DNA from: Hofstenia miamia
Taxonomy: Eukaryota > Xenacoelomorpha > Acoela
Direction: 5' to 3'
Assembly: GCA_004352715.1 (NCBI GenBank)
Contig: SCFE01000018.1
Coordinates: forward strand, 959,818 to 1,023,817
DNA length: 64,000 nt
Positions 1 to 10,409 of this stretch are shown in pieces. The notes under the pieces are model-generated. The model did no database searches. It worked only from the letters and a program-made list of their open reading frames with translations, and was not told the DNA's origin. Every line of letters begins with the position of its first letter. Positions within the stretch are counted from its first letter, which is position 1. A program made the translations under genes and the position numbers.

Positions 1-120
1 ACTGCCTTTTACCACTTTTTTTACATTATTACCAGAGACTATGTCATTTACACCTGAAATTGCTTGATCCAAAATTTCTTCACCGACATTAGTAATAACA
101 TTTTTCAATGGTGGTTTCAT
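1..120 (-). CDS. Partial ORF at window edge, possible Polinton/Maverick-like small virion-type protein
   Basis: The minus strand is open for 40 codons from an ATG at 120-118 to the window edge. The peptide starts MKPPLKNVITNVGEEI and contains GVNDIVSGNNVKK. It is a Lys/Val/Gly-rich amphipathic helix pattern with a Leu/Val-Gly-x2-(I/L)-x5-G-V-N-D-(I/V)-(V/L)-S-G core. From general knowledge, this resembles the N-terminal segment of a small basic protein that sits beside the penton-like gene in Polinton/Maverick elements of invertebrates. Only the fragment is visible, so the assignment rests on pattern similarity. The gene runs off the left edge and nothing on its right belongs to such an element. 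It could equally be an unrelated short ORF. Confidence 0.33.
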   Translation of the reverse strand, partial: MKPPLKNVITNVGEEILDQAISGVNDIVSGNNVKKVVKGS

Positions 121-480
121 TTTCACTACTAAGGTCAGAGCCGGATTAACATCATGGAGGGCCCTTAGGCAATCCATTTGTGGGGGCCCTGACAACATAA
201 TGTTATAAGACTGAAAACATGTCGGATACTTTTGATTGATCATTACATACAAAAGTTTCAAGAACTCTCCAGTCTCAGCTAAATTTTCAGAAATATTTGT
301 ACAAAGTAGTTGAAAATGTTGACTGGAATATGCTTAATTAGACGGAAGATCGTTATTAATTGAATTCTAAATATTTGCATGTATTTCTAGATTTTGTCAA
401 CCTTTCATCTAGATCTAGTTCTACAATATATAAAATATAATAATTTGAAATAATAGAATGGATTGAATATATATATATAT
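121..480. other. Spacer with a small GC-rich palindromic patch, no gene seen
   Basis: This stretch has no coding signal. At 131-196 there is a GC-rich patch (CAGAGCCGGATTAA, then two GGGCCCT-type blocks) that stands out from its AT-rich surroundings. CAGAGCCGGATTAA is similar to terminal sequences of some invertebrate hAT-type elements, but no partner end was found. The right edge is a short TATATA run that serves as the TA target of the next element. Confidence 0.3.
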
Positions 481-481
481 A

Positions 482-1352
482 CAGGGTGACACAGCTAAAG
501 GTTAAAATTTAAAATGTGAGACAAATGCAATCAATGTAAAAAAAGTCCAGAATCAATATTTTATTGTACAGAACAACAAAGGGCATTAAGGAAATCACAA
601 ATTATATGCTTCAATATGTTTTCCTTCAACTTGTACAAGGTGTAGAAGTCGTTCTTTATAATTGTCAAAAACTGCATTTAACGTGTCAGGCGTCACCAAT
701 TGAAATGCATCAATAATTTTGTTCTTCAACTCCGTGATCGTTCCAGATGGTGTAGAATACACGACACTCTTGATATATCCCCACAGGTAGAAATCACAAG
801 GCGTGATGTCCGGGGAACGAGGTGGCCACGGCATGTTTGGTGATCCACGCCCCATCCAACGTTGTGAAAAATTTGCATTTAGCCAAGCTCTCACCTTTAG
901 CCCCCAATGTGGAGGTGCACCGTCTTGCATAAATATCATCGACCTCTTTTCATTGCGCGTGAGGGAAGGGAAAAACTGGTCCCGTAGAAGCTGAAGGTAA
1001 GTCTCACTGCTGATATTTGTTTCGATAAAGAATGGACCATAGAGGGCTTTGGAGGAAATTGCTGCCCAAACTGTTATTCTTGGTGAATGCAGTTGCTTCG
1101 TTGCTGTCCACAGAGGGTTAGTTTGTGCCCAGTACCTATGATTGTGCCGATTAACATTCCCATCGAGATGAAAATGTGCTTCATCAGAGAACACCAGATT
1201 TCTACCATGGACTGGTTCCTGAAGCCTCATCAACTCGTCACGGGCAAATGCCAGACGATTGGCATAGTCTTCCTCACTTAAGGCTTGCAGTATGTGGATT
1301 TTATACGGATGCCACTTATCTGTCTTTAAGCATCTACGAACAGATTCACGAC
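482..1352 (-). mobile_element. Mariner-like DNA transposon copy, truncated at one end
   Basis: The element end CAGGGTGACACAGCTAAAGG starts right after a TA dinucleotide at 480-481, as expected for Tc1/mariner insertion at TA. The transposase gene lies inside on the minus strand and reads towards this end, so 482 is the 3' end. The opposite end is missing: the single undetermined base at 1353 is an assembly join, and sequence beyond it no longer matches a transposase. The second copy at 35957 also begins with CAGGGTG directly beside a TA tract, so the two share a terminal motif. Confidence 0.75.
595..1352 (-). pseudogene. Mariner-like transposase (DD37D), N-terminally truncated
   Basis: This is the C-terminal catalytic part of an IS630/Tc1/mariner transposase, which cuts and rejoins element ends at TA sites in the nucleus. 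All three catalytic aspartates are visible: D67 in VFSDEAHFHLDG, D154 in MQDGAPPHW and D192 in PPRSPDITPCDF (numbering from the first residue at 1383). There are 86 and 37 residues between them, so the core is DD37D. The stretch WPPRSPDITPCDFYLWGYIK is the family's hallmark. About 250 residues are open without a stop, and the catalytic core looks intact. The N-terminal DNA-binding HTH domains are absent because the reading frame meets the undetermined base at 1353. Residues beyond that join (MLYLIFSLST) are foreign. It could be a functional gene cut by an assembly error. Confidence 0.88.
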
Positions 1353-1379
1353 NAGTAGATAATGAAAAAATAAGATATA

Positions 1380-1648
1380 ACATCTTTATATAAAAGTGGA
1401 GATCACCATATTGCGAAAAATTATAGGCAAATCTCAGTAACGCACACTTTTACTAAATTATTTGAAAAAGTACTGCACATACAAATCAACCATAACCTTT
1501 AAAATTGACGCAATTATTGTCAATTACTAAAAAAATATCCTTAAGTAAATCCCAATTTTTATCAAGTTGCATTTAATTTTGAAATTTTGGAGATTAAATT
1601 TGAAAATTACGAATTTCATCGAAATTAATTCAATTAAGTTACTTATCA
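1380..1648. other. Non-coding spacer
   Basis: AT-rich DNA between the assembly join at 1353 and the first direct repeat. No open frame with family signatures was seen on either strand. Confidence 0.5.
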
Positions 1649-1953
1649 GTTGCGATTGTTTAATGATGGAATATCAATACTAACAGATATAATTTGGTAA
1701 TTGAAATTTCTTGACTGATATTCGCCAAAGCATGTTCCTTACAGGTGTATGTGTATGTAATTCTATGATTTTGCCGTTGCTATTAAAGCTATGTACTAAA
1801 ATTAATGCATGTTAGGGAGAGCTTGGTTTAACTGAATAGGTTAAGCATTAATATATGATATTTTAAAGATATTTTATAGTCTAGCAACGCTTTTATTATA
1901 TAGTAAAATCTTGCAAAAATTGGTAAGATATTGGCAAGATTTTACTAAATCTT
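1649..1953 (+). repeat. Direct repeat copy 1 (about 305 bp)
   Basis: This block begins TTGCGATTGTTTAATGATGG and ends in GGCAAGATTTTACTAAATCTT. It is repeated almost identically at 2729-3034, with one 1-nt indel (TTGCCGTTGC against TTGCCTGTTGC) and a few substitutions. Flanks differ on both sides. The two copies, 775 bp apart and in the same orientation, could be ends of a short LTR-like element, or two insertions or duplications of one repeat. Ends are not TG...CA. Confidence 0.8.
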
Positions 1954-2728
1954 AGAAGGAATTTCCTTTTTCGTGCGTTCGACTGTTTTACTAAAATCTA
2001 ATTTTCTGCAAACATCACACTCAATGCTCATGATGGATAAAGCATTTAAACGTTGGTGAATCATGGATGTCCTGATGTTTTTTTATCAGTTCACAAGAAC
2101 GTTCTCTTCCACATACTGGTAGAGTTAGAACTAGCCTAAGAAACAGTAATGTTTGCGATTGTAGTAAGTGCCATGAGTTTTGAAATTAAATATTGCATTA
2201 TTGTCTTTGGGGAACTTGTTATTAAACGAACCTTCCATTATTGGCAAAAAGTCACTCTTAAAAAAATTCATCCTCACAATTCTGATCTAAATCAGCAACA
2301 TTTGCAATTTATTCCGGGTTAGAAAAATCAATGACCACCTTGAAGTCTGCAACAATCTTATAAGATGCAATTATCGTCCGTATTTCTTGATACATTGATA
2401 CAGCTTGTCTTGTATCACATTTTATGTTTAAGCCCGAAATTTGTCACTACCTGTTAGAACAACATCGCCGCTGCCATTATCATCAAAAAATGTTGCTGTA
2501 CTGCGTACTCTAATTTATTCGCAATTGCCGCAATAATTGCTGGGTGCTTAAGAACTAAGAATAATCGCATCATCGATATTCATATTTATGTTATTTCGAA
2601 AACATTATTTTGAAATGTAATTAAAATTTGTATGTGTAATTTAAATTTTGAATGTGCAAAATTATTACCACAATTGTTAATTATATATACAAAGACATTT
2701 TGAGCTAATTAATGTTTTTAAGATTTCG
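1954..2728. other. Non-coding DNA between the two direct repeats
   Basis: This AT-rich interval of 775 bp has no open frame with recognisable motifs and no tRNA-primer-like site beside copy 1. It shows no gag or pol traces, so if the flanking repeats are LTRs the element is non-autonomous. Confidence 0.45.
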
Positions 2729-3034
2729 GTTGCGATTGTTTAATGATGGAATATCAATACTAACAGATATAATTTGGTAATTGAAATTTCTTGACTGATA
2801 TTGGCCAAAGCATGTTCCTTATAGGTGTATGTGTATGTAATTCTATGATTTTGCCTGTTGCTATTAAAGCTATGTACTAAAATTAATGCATGTTAGGGAG
2901 AGCTTGGTTTAACTGAATAGGTTAAGCATTAATATATGATATTTTAAAGATATTTTATAGTCTAGCAACGCTTTTATTATATAGTAAAATCTTGCAAAAA
3001 TTGGTAAGATATTGGCAAGATTTTACTAAATCTT
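2729..3034 (+). repeat. Direct repeat copy 2 (about 305 bp)
   Basis: This is the second copy of the block at 1649-1953. It is near-identical and followed by different sequence that also contains several short TTGGCAAGATTTT-like motifs. The high identity implies a recent duplication or conversion, or LTR-type synthesis. Confidence 0.8.
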
Positions 3035-3242
3035 GGCAAATTTTGCAATGGAGTTGTAAGAATATGCCAAAATCTTACCAAATTCTTATCAAGGTTCTTA
3101 ATTTCTATATTGATTAGGGGAGCACTATCATAGAGAATATATTTACTGGCCTATAATTTATCACAAGCACATAATTAACAATGCTACTTTTGTTTCTGCG
3201 GTGATTCGATAATTCAAGTGATTTTTAACTTTTTCGAGAATN

Positions 3243-3710
3243 GAAAAAAGCATTGATGAAACCAAGACTGATGTTTATTTAAAGCTTCCCTATATAGAAA
3301 ACCAAGTAAAAAATTTAAAGAAAAAAATTAGAATAATGAATACAAAATTAAAAAGAACAAAGATCATTCCAATATTGACATCATATAAAACAAAAGATAT
3401 GTTTCTAAATAAAGATCAAATCCCAAAAAATTTAGTTTCCTCCTTAGTTTATATATACAAATGTGATGATTGTGAAAAATCATACGTCGGGGAAACAAAG
3501 CGACATCTGGGTACAAGAATTAAGGAACATATGAATGGGCACCTAAAATCTGAAATTTTTATGCACAAACATCAACTAAGAGAAGAAAATTTTTACATCC
3601 AACTAAGATCAGAACATCATAAAATAGGAGAGGCATTAATAATTAAACAATCAAACAAAGATCAATTATTGAATAAACAACTAAGCATGATATCATTGAA
3701 CTTATTTTAA
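3243..3710 (+). pseudogene. Penelope-like retroelement fragment: linker and GIY-YIG endonuclease domain
   Basis: This is the C-terminal part of a Penelope-like element polyprotein. The frame is open from the single undetermined base at 3242 through to a TAA at 3708-3710. It first shows the linker after the RT domain (YLKLPYIENQVKNLKKKI). The GIY-YIG nuclease follows: VYIYKCDDCEKSYVGETKRH, with a CxxC pair just before the second tyrosine motif, the catalytic arginine region GTRIKEH and the conserved glutamate in GEALIIK. GIY-YIG nucleases nick target DNA to prime reverse transcription. The CxxC plus downstream His arrangement matches the metazoan endonuclease-positive Penelope group. The RT domain is missing, either by 5' truncation or because the assembly join at 3242 removed it. 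The fragment itself has no stop or frameshift. Confidence 0.85.
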
Positions 3711-3842
3711 GAGCATGCAATATTAAAATATATAAAGTGTAGTCTATTGTAAATATATTTAGTTTTTTACCGCATATTTGTACTGATGATGTTTTATATA
3801 AACGAAACCGGTCTATCCTTTTCTTAGCGTCTATGCTAAAAA

Positions 3843-3845
<3 letters not shown>

Positions 3846-3878
<33 letters not shown>
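3846..3878. repeat. (TA)n microsatellite
   Basis: A short perfect AT/TA dinucleotide run about 33 bp long, between the Penelope fragment and LINE A. Confidence 0.9.
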
Positions 3879-3881
<3 letters not shown>

Positions 3882-3964
3882 TGTAATCACGTTGTTTTGA
3901 CCTTCCTAAAGGCATGTGTTATTGGGCTCTTTATACGTTGCAGAAATCTTACTTGATACAAGCA

Positions 3965-4517
3965 TCAAATCGGGTGATGCTTCATTGTGTGGAGAGCATT
4001 AATCAGATTACATAAATCTAGCTGTGATTTTAGGGGCATTAATTGCTTGGTGATAAATTCAACATTAAAGTAGCCACATATAATAACACGATATTCGCTA
4101 GCACACAATGAGGAATCGAAAATGTCAATGATAAAGTTACATATATTTTCGTTTTTATAACTATCGAGAACAGGAGCAATATATAAGCATGCAAAGTATA
4201 GCTTCATTGAATGAATGGCAATGACAGATATCTCTAATCCATTATTTAACCCAAATGGCTGTTCCGCCTCCTTTTCTTGATGATCTATCTTGAAGTATGG
4301 GTTCTTGATACGAGACCTTGTCATTTTCAGATAACCAACTTTCTGATATTGCTATGATATCAGGTTTGCCTCGAAAATCCTTTAGTTTTATTAAATCAAT
4401 CTTATTTCTTATTGATTGGGCGTTTGTGAACATTACAACAGGAAGTCTATATAATAAATTTTGCATATCAACAATGATTTCTTCATCCTTTCCATTCACT
4501 GTTCTATATAATTTCAT
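3965..4517 (-). pseudogene. LINE A apurinic-type endonuclease domain, broken
   Basis: This belongs to the exonuclease-endonuclease-phosphatase fold that nicks target DNA for target-primed reverse transcription. Visible motifs in order are the N-terminal strand VMFTNAQSIRNKID, the substrate-contact stretch KPDIIAISESWLSENDK with the catalytic glutamate region, GGGTAIWVK, and VIICGYFNVEF near 4090-4060. The last corresponds to the family's GDFN motif with the aspartate replaced by tyrosine, so a catalytic residue is lost. The domain is split between two frames with a switch near 4250-4320. The C-terminal SDH motif is missing because the fragment ends at 3965. Confidence 0.8.
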
Positions 4518-4764
4518 ACCACGTATTTTGAGATCTTTACGAACAATTTGATGTAGATAGTTCCCAGCGTTTTCTTAGTATTGTTTGCTTTAACTTAAGT
4601 TCATTTTTTTTAGGTCGCGCTCAAGGTAAACTTTTTCAGGAAAGCTTTTTTATTTGTTACTAGAGAATAACGCAATTCTGCTGTCCTGCACTGAACCAAA
4701 TGTGACTAGCATTTTGCGGGGATTCGGATATCTTTGTGGAATTTGCCAAGTCTATAGACATCTT

Positions 4765-5437
4765 TTACCGCGTTTCAATTATACCAATATGCTCAATAAT
4801 GCAATCGACTTTCTGTCTTTCTTCAGCAACTCTATTAATTAAATTATCTGATATTGCTTCAGAGATAGCTGTGATAATGACATTGTGTTGCTTACAGTGA
4901 TTTTTTTGAGATTCGCTTTGCTGAGGTCTCTGATTTACAAACTCTGTTTCTAGCTGCTTGGTTTTTGTTAAGAGAAATGTCAGAGGCTTTTTCCTGTCTG
5001 TCTTTAAGGTTTGACAATTCCTTCCTAAGTTTATCATTTTCGTCACGAAGCAAATCAATTTCACTTAGATAATCAGCTAAGGCAGATGCTATCTCTGAGC
5101 CAATCAAGTTTTTTAGACCAGATAACGAGAGTTATCCCAAAGAGCGATCGTCTGTAAGATTTGTCAAAGGGCAGTTATTGTTGTTATTCCAGCACGGCGT
5201 GCACATTGTCTTACCGCTAGATACATTCAGGTGTGCTTAAACTTTTTCACATGATAAACAATTAGGTCCTTGATTTAATTCGATATCACCAGATAACATA
5301 AGAATTACTTCCATCCATAATGAAATCTTGTTGCTTTTATCATTGGTTTGTTCATTGCATGTTCTACATGAACGGTATTGCACCCGATGTTTGCCTTTAT
5401 ATTCCAGAAAGCAAACAAAACGACCGCTCTGTAGCAT
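4765..5437 (-). pseudogene. LINE A N-terminal region: 2A-like motif, Cys pairs, coiled coil
   Basis: The frame at 5437-5237 ends LMLSGDIELNQGPNCLSCEK. The 2A-like consensus D-(V/I)-E-x-N-P-G-P directs ribosome skipping, and here the first proline is glutamine (NQGP). The motif is followed by a CxxC pair (CLSC) and, past an in-frame stop, a second (CTPC), suggesting a small zinc-binding module. Downstream, at 5107-4892, is a strongly charged coiled coil (SEIDLLRDENDKLRKELSNL). The order of 2A, Cys pairs, coiled coil and endonuclease is known from CR1/L2-type LINEs of marine invertebrates and arthropods, where 2A lies at the start of a long ORF. Frameshifts and stops separate the blocks. The 2A assignment is from sequence pattern only. 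Confidence 0.65.
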
Positions 5438-5439
5438 AA

Positions 5440-5451
5440 CATTTATATGTT

Positions 5452-5482
<31 letters not shown>

Positions 5483-5515
5483 TATATATATATGTATATA
5501 TATATATATATGGCT
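5440..5515. repeat. (TA)n microsatellite, interrupted
   Basis: About 65 bp of TATA/ATGTATA repeats lie immediately upstream of the LINE A reading frames. Dinucleotide expansion here may mark the 5' end of the LINE insertion. Confidence 0.85.
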
Positions 5516-5599
5516 TGGGACATTCTTTAATTTCCAGTTGGGCCAGGGCCATCTTTTGATTTTTAGTTGTTTTAGTTGGGCCTGAATGGCCTTGTGCCA

Positions 5600-7250
5600 A
5601 ATTATGATTTATTTAATATAGGTAATATATAAACTGAAATAATCAGTGAGGAAAAAAATTGATTTGTAGTTAAGAAAAAACGCTTGGGAATCATTTTGTA
5701 TATCCAAGCACACATTATTTGTCGTTTTTCTGATGTGAAAATAGTATTTGAGTTTGTCTGAAAAATATTCCAATGCTCTTTGCGAGAACTATTAATGAAA
5801 CGTTTTTTTATGTTAATAGATTATATATATATATAGGGTTATGATTGGTTTTATATAAAAAGTTAAAAATCATTGAGTTACACGGTACAAGAATTTAATA
5901 AGTAGCAAAAAGAGAAGGGATCAAACTTGGTCCCATCTTGTCCGCAACATTCACTCTAACATTGTTTTAAGTTAATCTCTTTCTTGTGTTTTAAGAACGC
6001 TTTCAGCAAAATGAAAGTTGTTGATTAGACATCCTGGAACAATTGAATAATTGAATTCTAATTGAATTACGTTCGCCATGAACTAATTTCTTAAAATTCC
6101 TTTTACTCGTTTCCAGAGAGCTTCTTGCGTCTTTGAATTTGTACGAAATGTTTTCATATTCCATTAATACGAAAAAACTTACAATAGAGTTTAACCTTAG
6201 CGAAATGTTTGCATAAAGGATTATTTATTAATTATTTGTTAAGAGTATGGAGAAAAATGAAATCTCTTTTGTAATTTATCAATGTTTATTGAAAGGGAAT
6301 ATTACATCAAATAAACTGTGCTTTTTCTAAACACAAGTTGACTATCAAGTTGTCAGTTTAAATGTTTAGTTGGTCAATTATTTCTGTCAGAATTCAGACT
6401 TTAATATAAAGTAGCTAAATCCACATGACGTGAACTTGCCGTAAACAAGCCTGGGTAATTTTTATAACCTATGACCCAAGAACAAGCTCTACGCAATCTT
6501 TGGGTTCTCTACCCAACATTAGATATTGATTTTGGTATAAATTTTTTAACCGTGCTCCTCGCAGGCTGCTCATATGCAACCTACATCTTTAAAATGCTTA
6601 GCAATGTTCGAATAATGTAGAATCTAATTTTTAAATTATGTTTGTCTATAATTCAAATGTGAAGAAAATATTACAGTAGCGTTTAGGATTTCATAAATGA
6701 CATTTGTCCCATCACTTTGTGATCTGCCTCGTTAATTGTGCAAATCGTTGCCATCTTTTTGGTGATAGGTACTATAAACGTGTAGCAGATTTATTGCCAC
6801 GCCTCAAAGTACGATGTCTTTAATTAAGTTATTCTACATCGAGCGTAAACTGCTTTAGGCATTATTTCATCAACAGTTCTTTACAATTCTAGTTGACACA
6901 CAACACATTTTGCGCGATCCATATAAACCTATCTTCATCTAATACCTCCCCTTTAGTAGTTTTGCATTGTATAAATGTTCGCTGAACAAATATATTGGCA
7001 ATTTTGGCCATTCAACAATTTTATTTTTTTGTTTTAGAAATGCAGGCATGGTTGATGTTGCTCTTTTTAGTTTTCATTTTCTCTTAATGATGGGGCTAGG
7101 GTTTTGGTACCGTTTAGTTTCATGGGATTGGGACCAATGAACTCAATGAGCCTGAGACAAGTATGAGAATATGATCAAAAATGAAACAGTTGGGACTATG
7201 GATTTCAGAAAATTAATCATTCATTCACAAGCATAGATTATTCTCTAAAC
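5600..7250. other. Non-coding DNA, nothing recognised
   Basis: About 1.6 kb of AT-rich sequence with stops in all frames. I saw no splice-bounded coding block, terminal repeat or RNA gene. Confidence 0.5.
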
Positions 7251-7251
7251 C

Positions 7252-7254
<3 letters not shown>

Positions 7255-7286
<32 letters not shown>

Positions 7287-7806
7287 NNNNNNNNNNNNNN
7301 NNNNNNNNNNNNNNNNNNNNNNNNNNNNNNNNNNNNNNNNNNNNNNNNNNNNNNNNNNNNNNNNNNNNNNNNNNNNNNNNNNNNNNNNNNNNNNNNNNNN
7401 NNNNNNNNNNNNNNNNNNNNNNNNNNNNNNNNNNNNNNNNNNNNNNNNNNNNNNNNNNNNNNNNNNNNNNNNNNNNNNNNNNNNNNNNNNNNNNNNNNNN
7501 NNNNNNNNNNNNNNNNNNNNNNNNNNNNNNNNNNNNNNNNNNNNNNNNNNNNNNNNNNNNNNNNNNNNNNNNNNNNNNNNNNNNNNNNNNNNNNNNNNNN
7601 NNNNNNNNNNNNNNNNNNNNNNNNNNNNNNNNNNNNNNNNNNNNNNNNNNNNNNNNNNNNNNNNNNNNNNNNNNNNNNNNNNNNNNNNNNNNNNNNNNNN
7701 NNNNNNNNNNNNNNNNNNNNNNNNNNNNNNNNNNNNNNNNNNNNNNNNNNNNNNNNNNNNNNNNNNNNNNNNNNNNNNNNNNNNNNTATATATATATATA
7801 TATATA
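7255..7806. repeat. (TA)n microsatellite containing a 500-bp assembly gap
   Basis: TA dinucleotides run into undetermined bases 7287-7786 and out again to 7806. The gap is exactly 500 N, so the true length of the array is unknown. Confidence 0.95.
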
Positions 7807-7860
7807 AATAGATTTATTACCTTAATACAGGTCTACAAATATCTTAAACAGTCAACAAAA

Positions 7861-9567
7861 TCATTTATGGAATAATGAACTGCAAGATGGTTGGCATGAG
7901 TTGCATTGGCAAACAAGATAATGTGTGCATCTAATATCAATATTAAAATTGCAATTAAAATGTATTCTGTACAAAACTAGCAGATTTTTTTTGATAGTGC
8001 TGTAATCATCAGATAAATTAATGTTCGTGTTGATATGAATAAAGTTTGCTAAGCGAGTGATGCGGTTAAAATAGAAGTAAGCTGTCTTTGATTTCTTCAT
8101 ACGTATTACTTGAAAAAGATTAAAAATTTTTAGAACGTAATCCTGGGCTGTTTGTGTAATATAAAGATATATAATCAAAAGCATTGAGATCCAATCGGTT
8201 TGTTAGAAGTATGTTTAAATAAAGCAAATCATAAAATTAAAATAGTTGAGGAACTGGGAATAAGTTGAGGCTAAGAAGTCTAATTTTGTAGTTTCCAATA
8301 TTTTGAATCCACTTAGTACATCGACACTGTACATGTTCTAATTTATCAACATCTTCTGAGTATGGGGAATTATGAAGGATTAAAGATTTGTAAAGAGCAA
8401 GTCTTGCGTGGTATGAAGTATTAAAGGGAATTGATTTCTTCAATAACATAAAAGAGTGATTACACTTTTTTATTTTTTCAGACACATGCAAAGTCCACAA
8501 TAAATCATGACTAAAATACACACCAGGATCTTTAATATATGCAAAAGACTTAAACATTGAACCATCAATTTGAATAGACAAATCAGATGTAGGATAAGAG
8601 ATATACTCACATTTTTTCTTATTAAATGTCATTTTCTTATTTTTGCCCCAAACTACAAGAGAAAATTAATCATCTTCAATATTGCGGAGAAGAAGTTTTA
8701 GATCATCGGCGAATAAGTATGGGGTGCAATTAAGACAATAAGATGGAATGTCATTTATGAATATGAGAAATAGTCATGGTCCCAAGTCTGAGCTTTGGGG
8801 CACACAACTGGTAACAGGTCCCACGGGATCGACAAGAATTTATGCTAACCCATTGAACACGATTTGTCAGGTAAGAGGCAAGAATTCTAAGAATTTTCCC
8901 ACCAATACTGAAAGTGCGCAACTTATGTATTAAGAAGTCCATGTGGGACTGGATCGAACGCTTTACGAACATCAAGGTGAAGCATGTAAGAAAACTGAGA
9001 ATCTTCATATAGCTTATGTATAGCATCTAAAAATAATGGAAGCGAGTCTTAATGAAACTAAATTGTTGATTATTAAGTTTGTAGCGTATAAAGCTGTAAA
9101 TTTGATCAAAAACTAATGTTTTCAAACAGTAATGATAGTCTTGAAACGAAAGCTTTTGGACGGTAATTATTTGCTTTTTCCGATTACCTGATTTAATTAA
9201 CTGTCCGAGGATAGCTTGCTTCCACATATCAGGATAATATCCTGAATCAATAATAAATCGAAACAGATTTAAGACATTAACTGATAATTGCGATGAATAT
9301 TGCTTTAAGAATGAGCCAGGGAGTTTATCAGATCCACAGTTGGAGCTACAATTAGCTAATAGAGTGATAACATCATCAAGTTCAATAGATATATCATTGA
9401 AATCAAGAATATCAAATAAACAGGTTATCTCATCTTGTTCAGAACAAATCGAGGCAAATATCAAAATACGTAGCTTCATAAAAACATTAATTTACCTAGA
9501 TACCTCATGTATTTCCTGGAAAAATACTAAACTTAACCCCAACTCCTCAAAGTTAGTTGTTTTATAA
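7861..9567 (-). pseudogene. LINE B: non-LTR retrotransposon reverse transcriptase region, broken
   Basis: Reading the minus strand from 9480, the RT fingers come first (SDKLPGSFLKQYSSQLS and FIIDSGYYPDMWKQAILGQL). Motif A is YMLHLDVRKAFDPVPHGLL near 8985-8930. Motif B (VPQSSDLGP, then a stop in place of the next residue) is near 8795. An intact catalytic FADD lies at 8712-8701. The thumb and connection follow at 8632-8237 (MTFNKKKCEYISY, YIKDPGVYF). A Cys-rich end at 8184-7861 (CTHYLVCQCNSC) resembles the C-terminus of Jockey/CR1-type ORF2. At least four frame changes and several stops are present. No endonuclease part lies upstream, so the copy is 5'-truncated. It is a different family from LINE A judging by its C-terminus. 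Confidence 0.85.
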
Positions 9568-9650
9568 AGGTTTTAAGTGAAATAGAAATTTCACAAATTC
9601 ACTGAAATTTTAGGGATTTCACGAAATTCCTAATTACACAATCCTTCTAT

Positions 9651-9653
<3 letters not shown>

Positions 9654-9684
<31 letters not shown>

Positions 9685-9830
9685 NNNNNNNNNNNNNNNN
9701 NNNNNNNNNNNNNNNNNNNNNNNNNNNNNNNNNNNNNNNNNNNNNNNNNNNNNNNNNNNNNNNNNNNNNNNNNNNNNNNNNNNNNNNNNNNNNNNNNNNN
9801 NNNTATATATATATATATATATATATATAT
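9654..9830. repeat. (TA)n microsatellite with a 119-bp gap
   Basis: Perfect TA repeats flank undetermined bases 9685-9803. Confidence 0.95.
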
Positions 9831-10409
9831 CATTAAAACTTCAAATTTGGTCATTCTATATTATGCTAAGCATTCAAACGATATATGATAATTTGATCAA
9901 AGGTAATTAGCAAAATTCTTTACAAAAAAATACGATTCCTTTTTCTGCCAACCTTTTAGGAATCTGGATTTCTTCTACTTTTGTTACAATTTGGCTTTCT
10001 TTTACACATTTCTAATACAACCCACGCTTAGAAGAAGCAAAGCTCTGCTATGTGGGTTGCCTTTCGACCTGCAGCAAAAGGGCGTGGATTTCCGAATACC
10101 ACATATAACATCCAAATCTATTAATTTTAGATAAGTTTTTTGTATATAGATTACATTCCATACAATCTGCTAACATTCTCTTATTCTTCGGTTAACCGTT
10201 GTTTTTAAAGTTGCTATATTAGGTATAAAATTTTCGACTAACGTGAGCAAATTTTCGAGTAAAAAGTTTCTCATGCCGATAGAGTCCTAGCAATTACCGA
10301 GTTTGGATGGTCATAGTTGAGATTCTGTAAAGAGCAGAAGCGTTGGTCGTTGGTACGCTGATCAACTTTCAGTTTTACTGCTGAGGATTGATCATCGCTA
10401 ATGTACATG

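Larger units (their letters stand above)
3965..5440 (-). mobile_element. LINE A: 5' part of a CR1-like non-LTR retrotransposon, 3'-truncated
   Basis: Read on the minus strand from about 5440 down, the fragment has four parts in order: an N-terminal segment ending in a 2A-like motif (5299-5264), two CxxC pairs, a charged coiled-coil region and an apurinic-type endonuclease. It stops at about 3965, before any RT. This is the reverse of the usual 5' truncation of LINEs, so the RT part was probably deleted or disrupted by later events (the microsatellite and Penelope fragment lie just beyond). Several frames are needed to read through, so it is inactive. Confidence 0.75.

Noticed and set aside
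803-1358. Plus-strand frames opposite the mariner transposase
   Set aside because: Shadows of the real gene on the minus strand, which carries all catalytic motifs.
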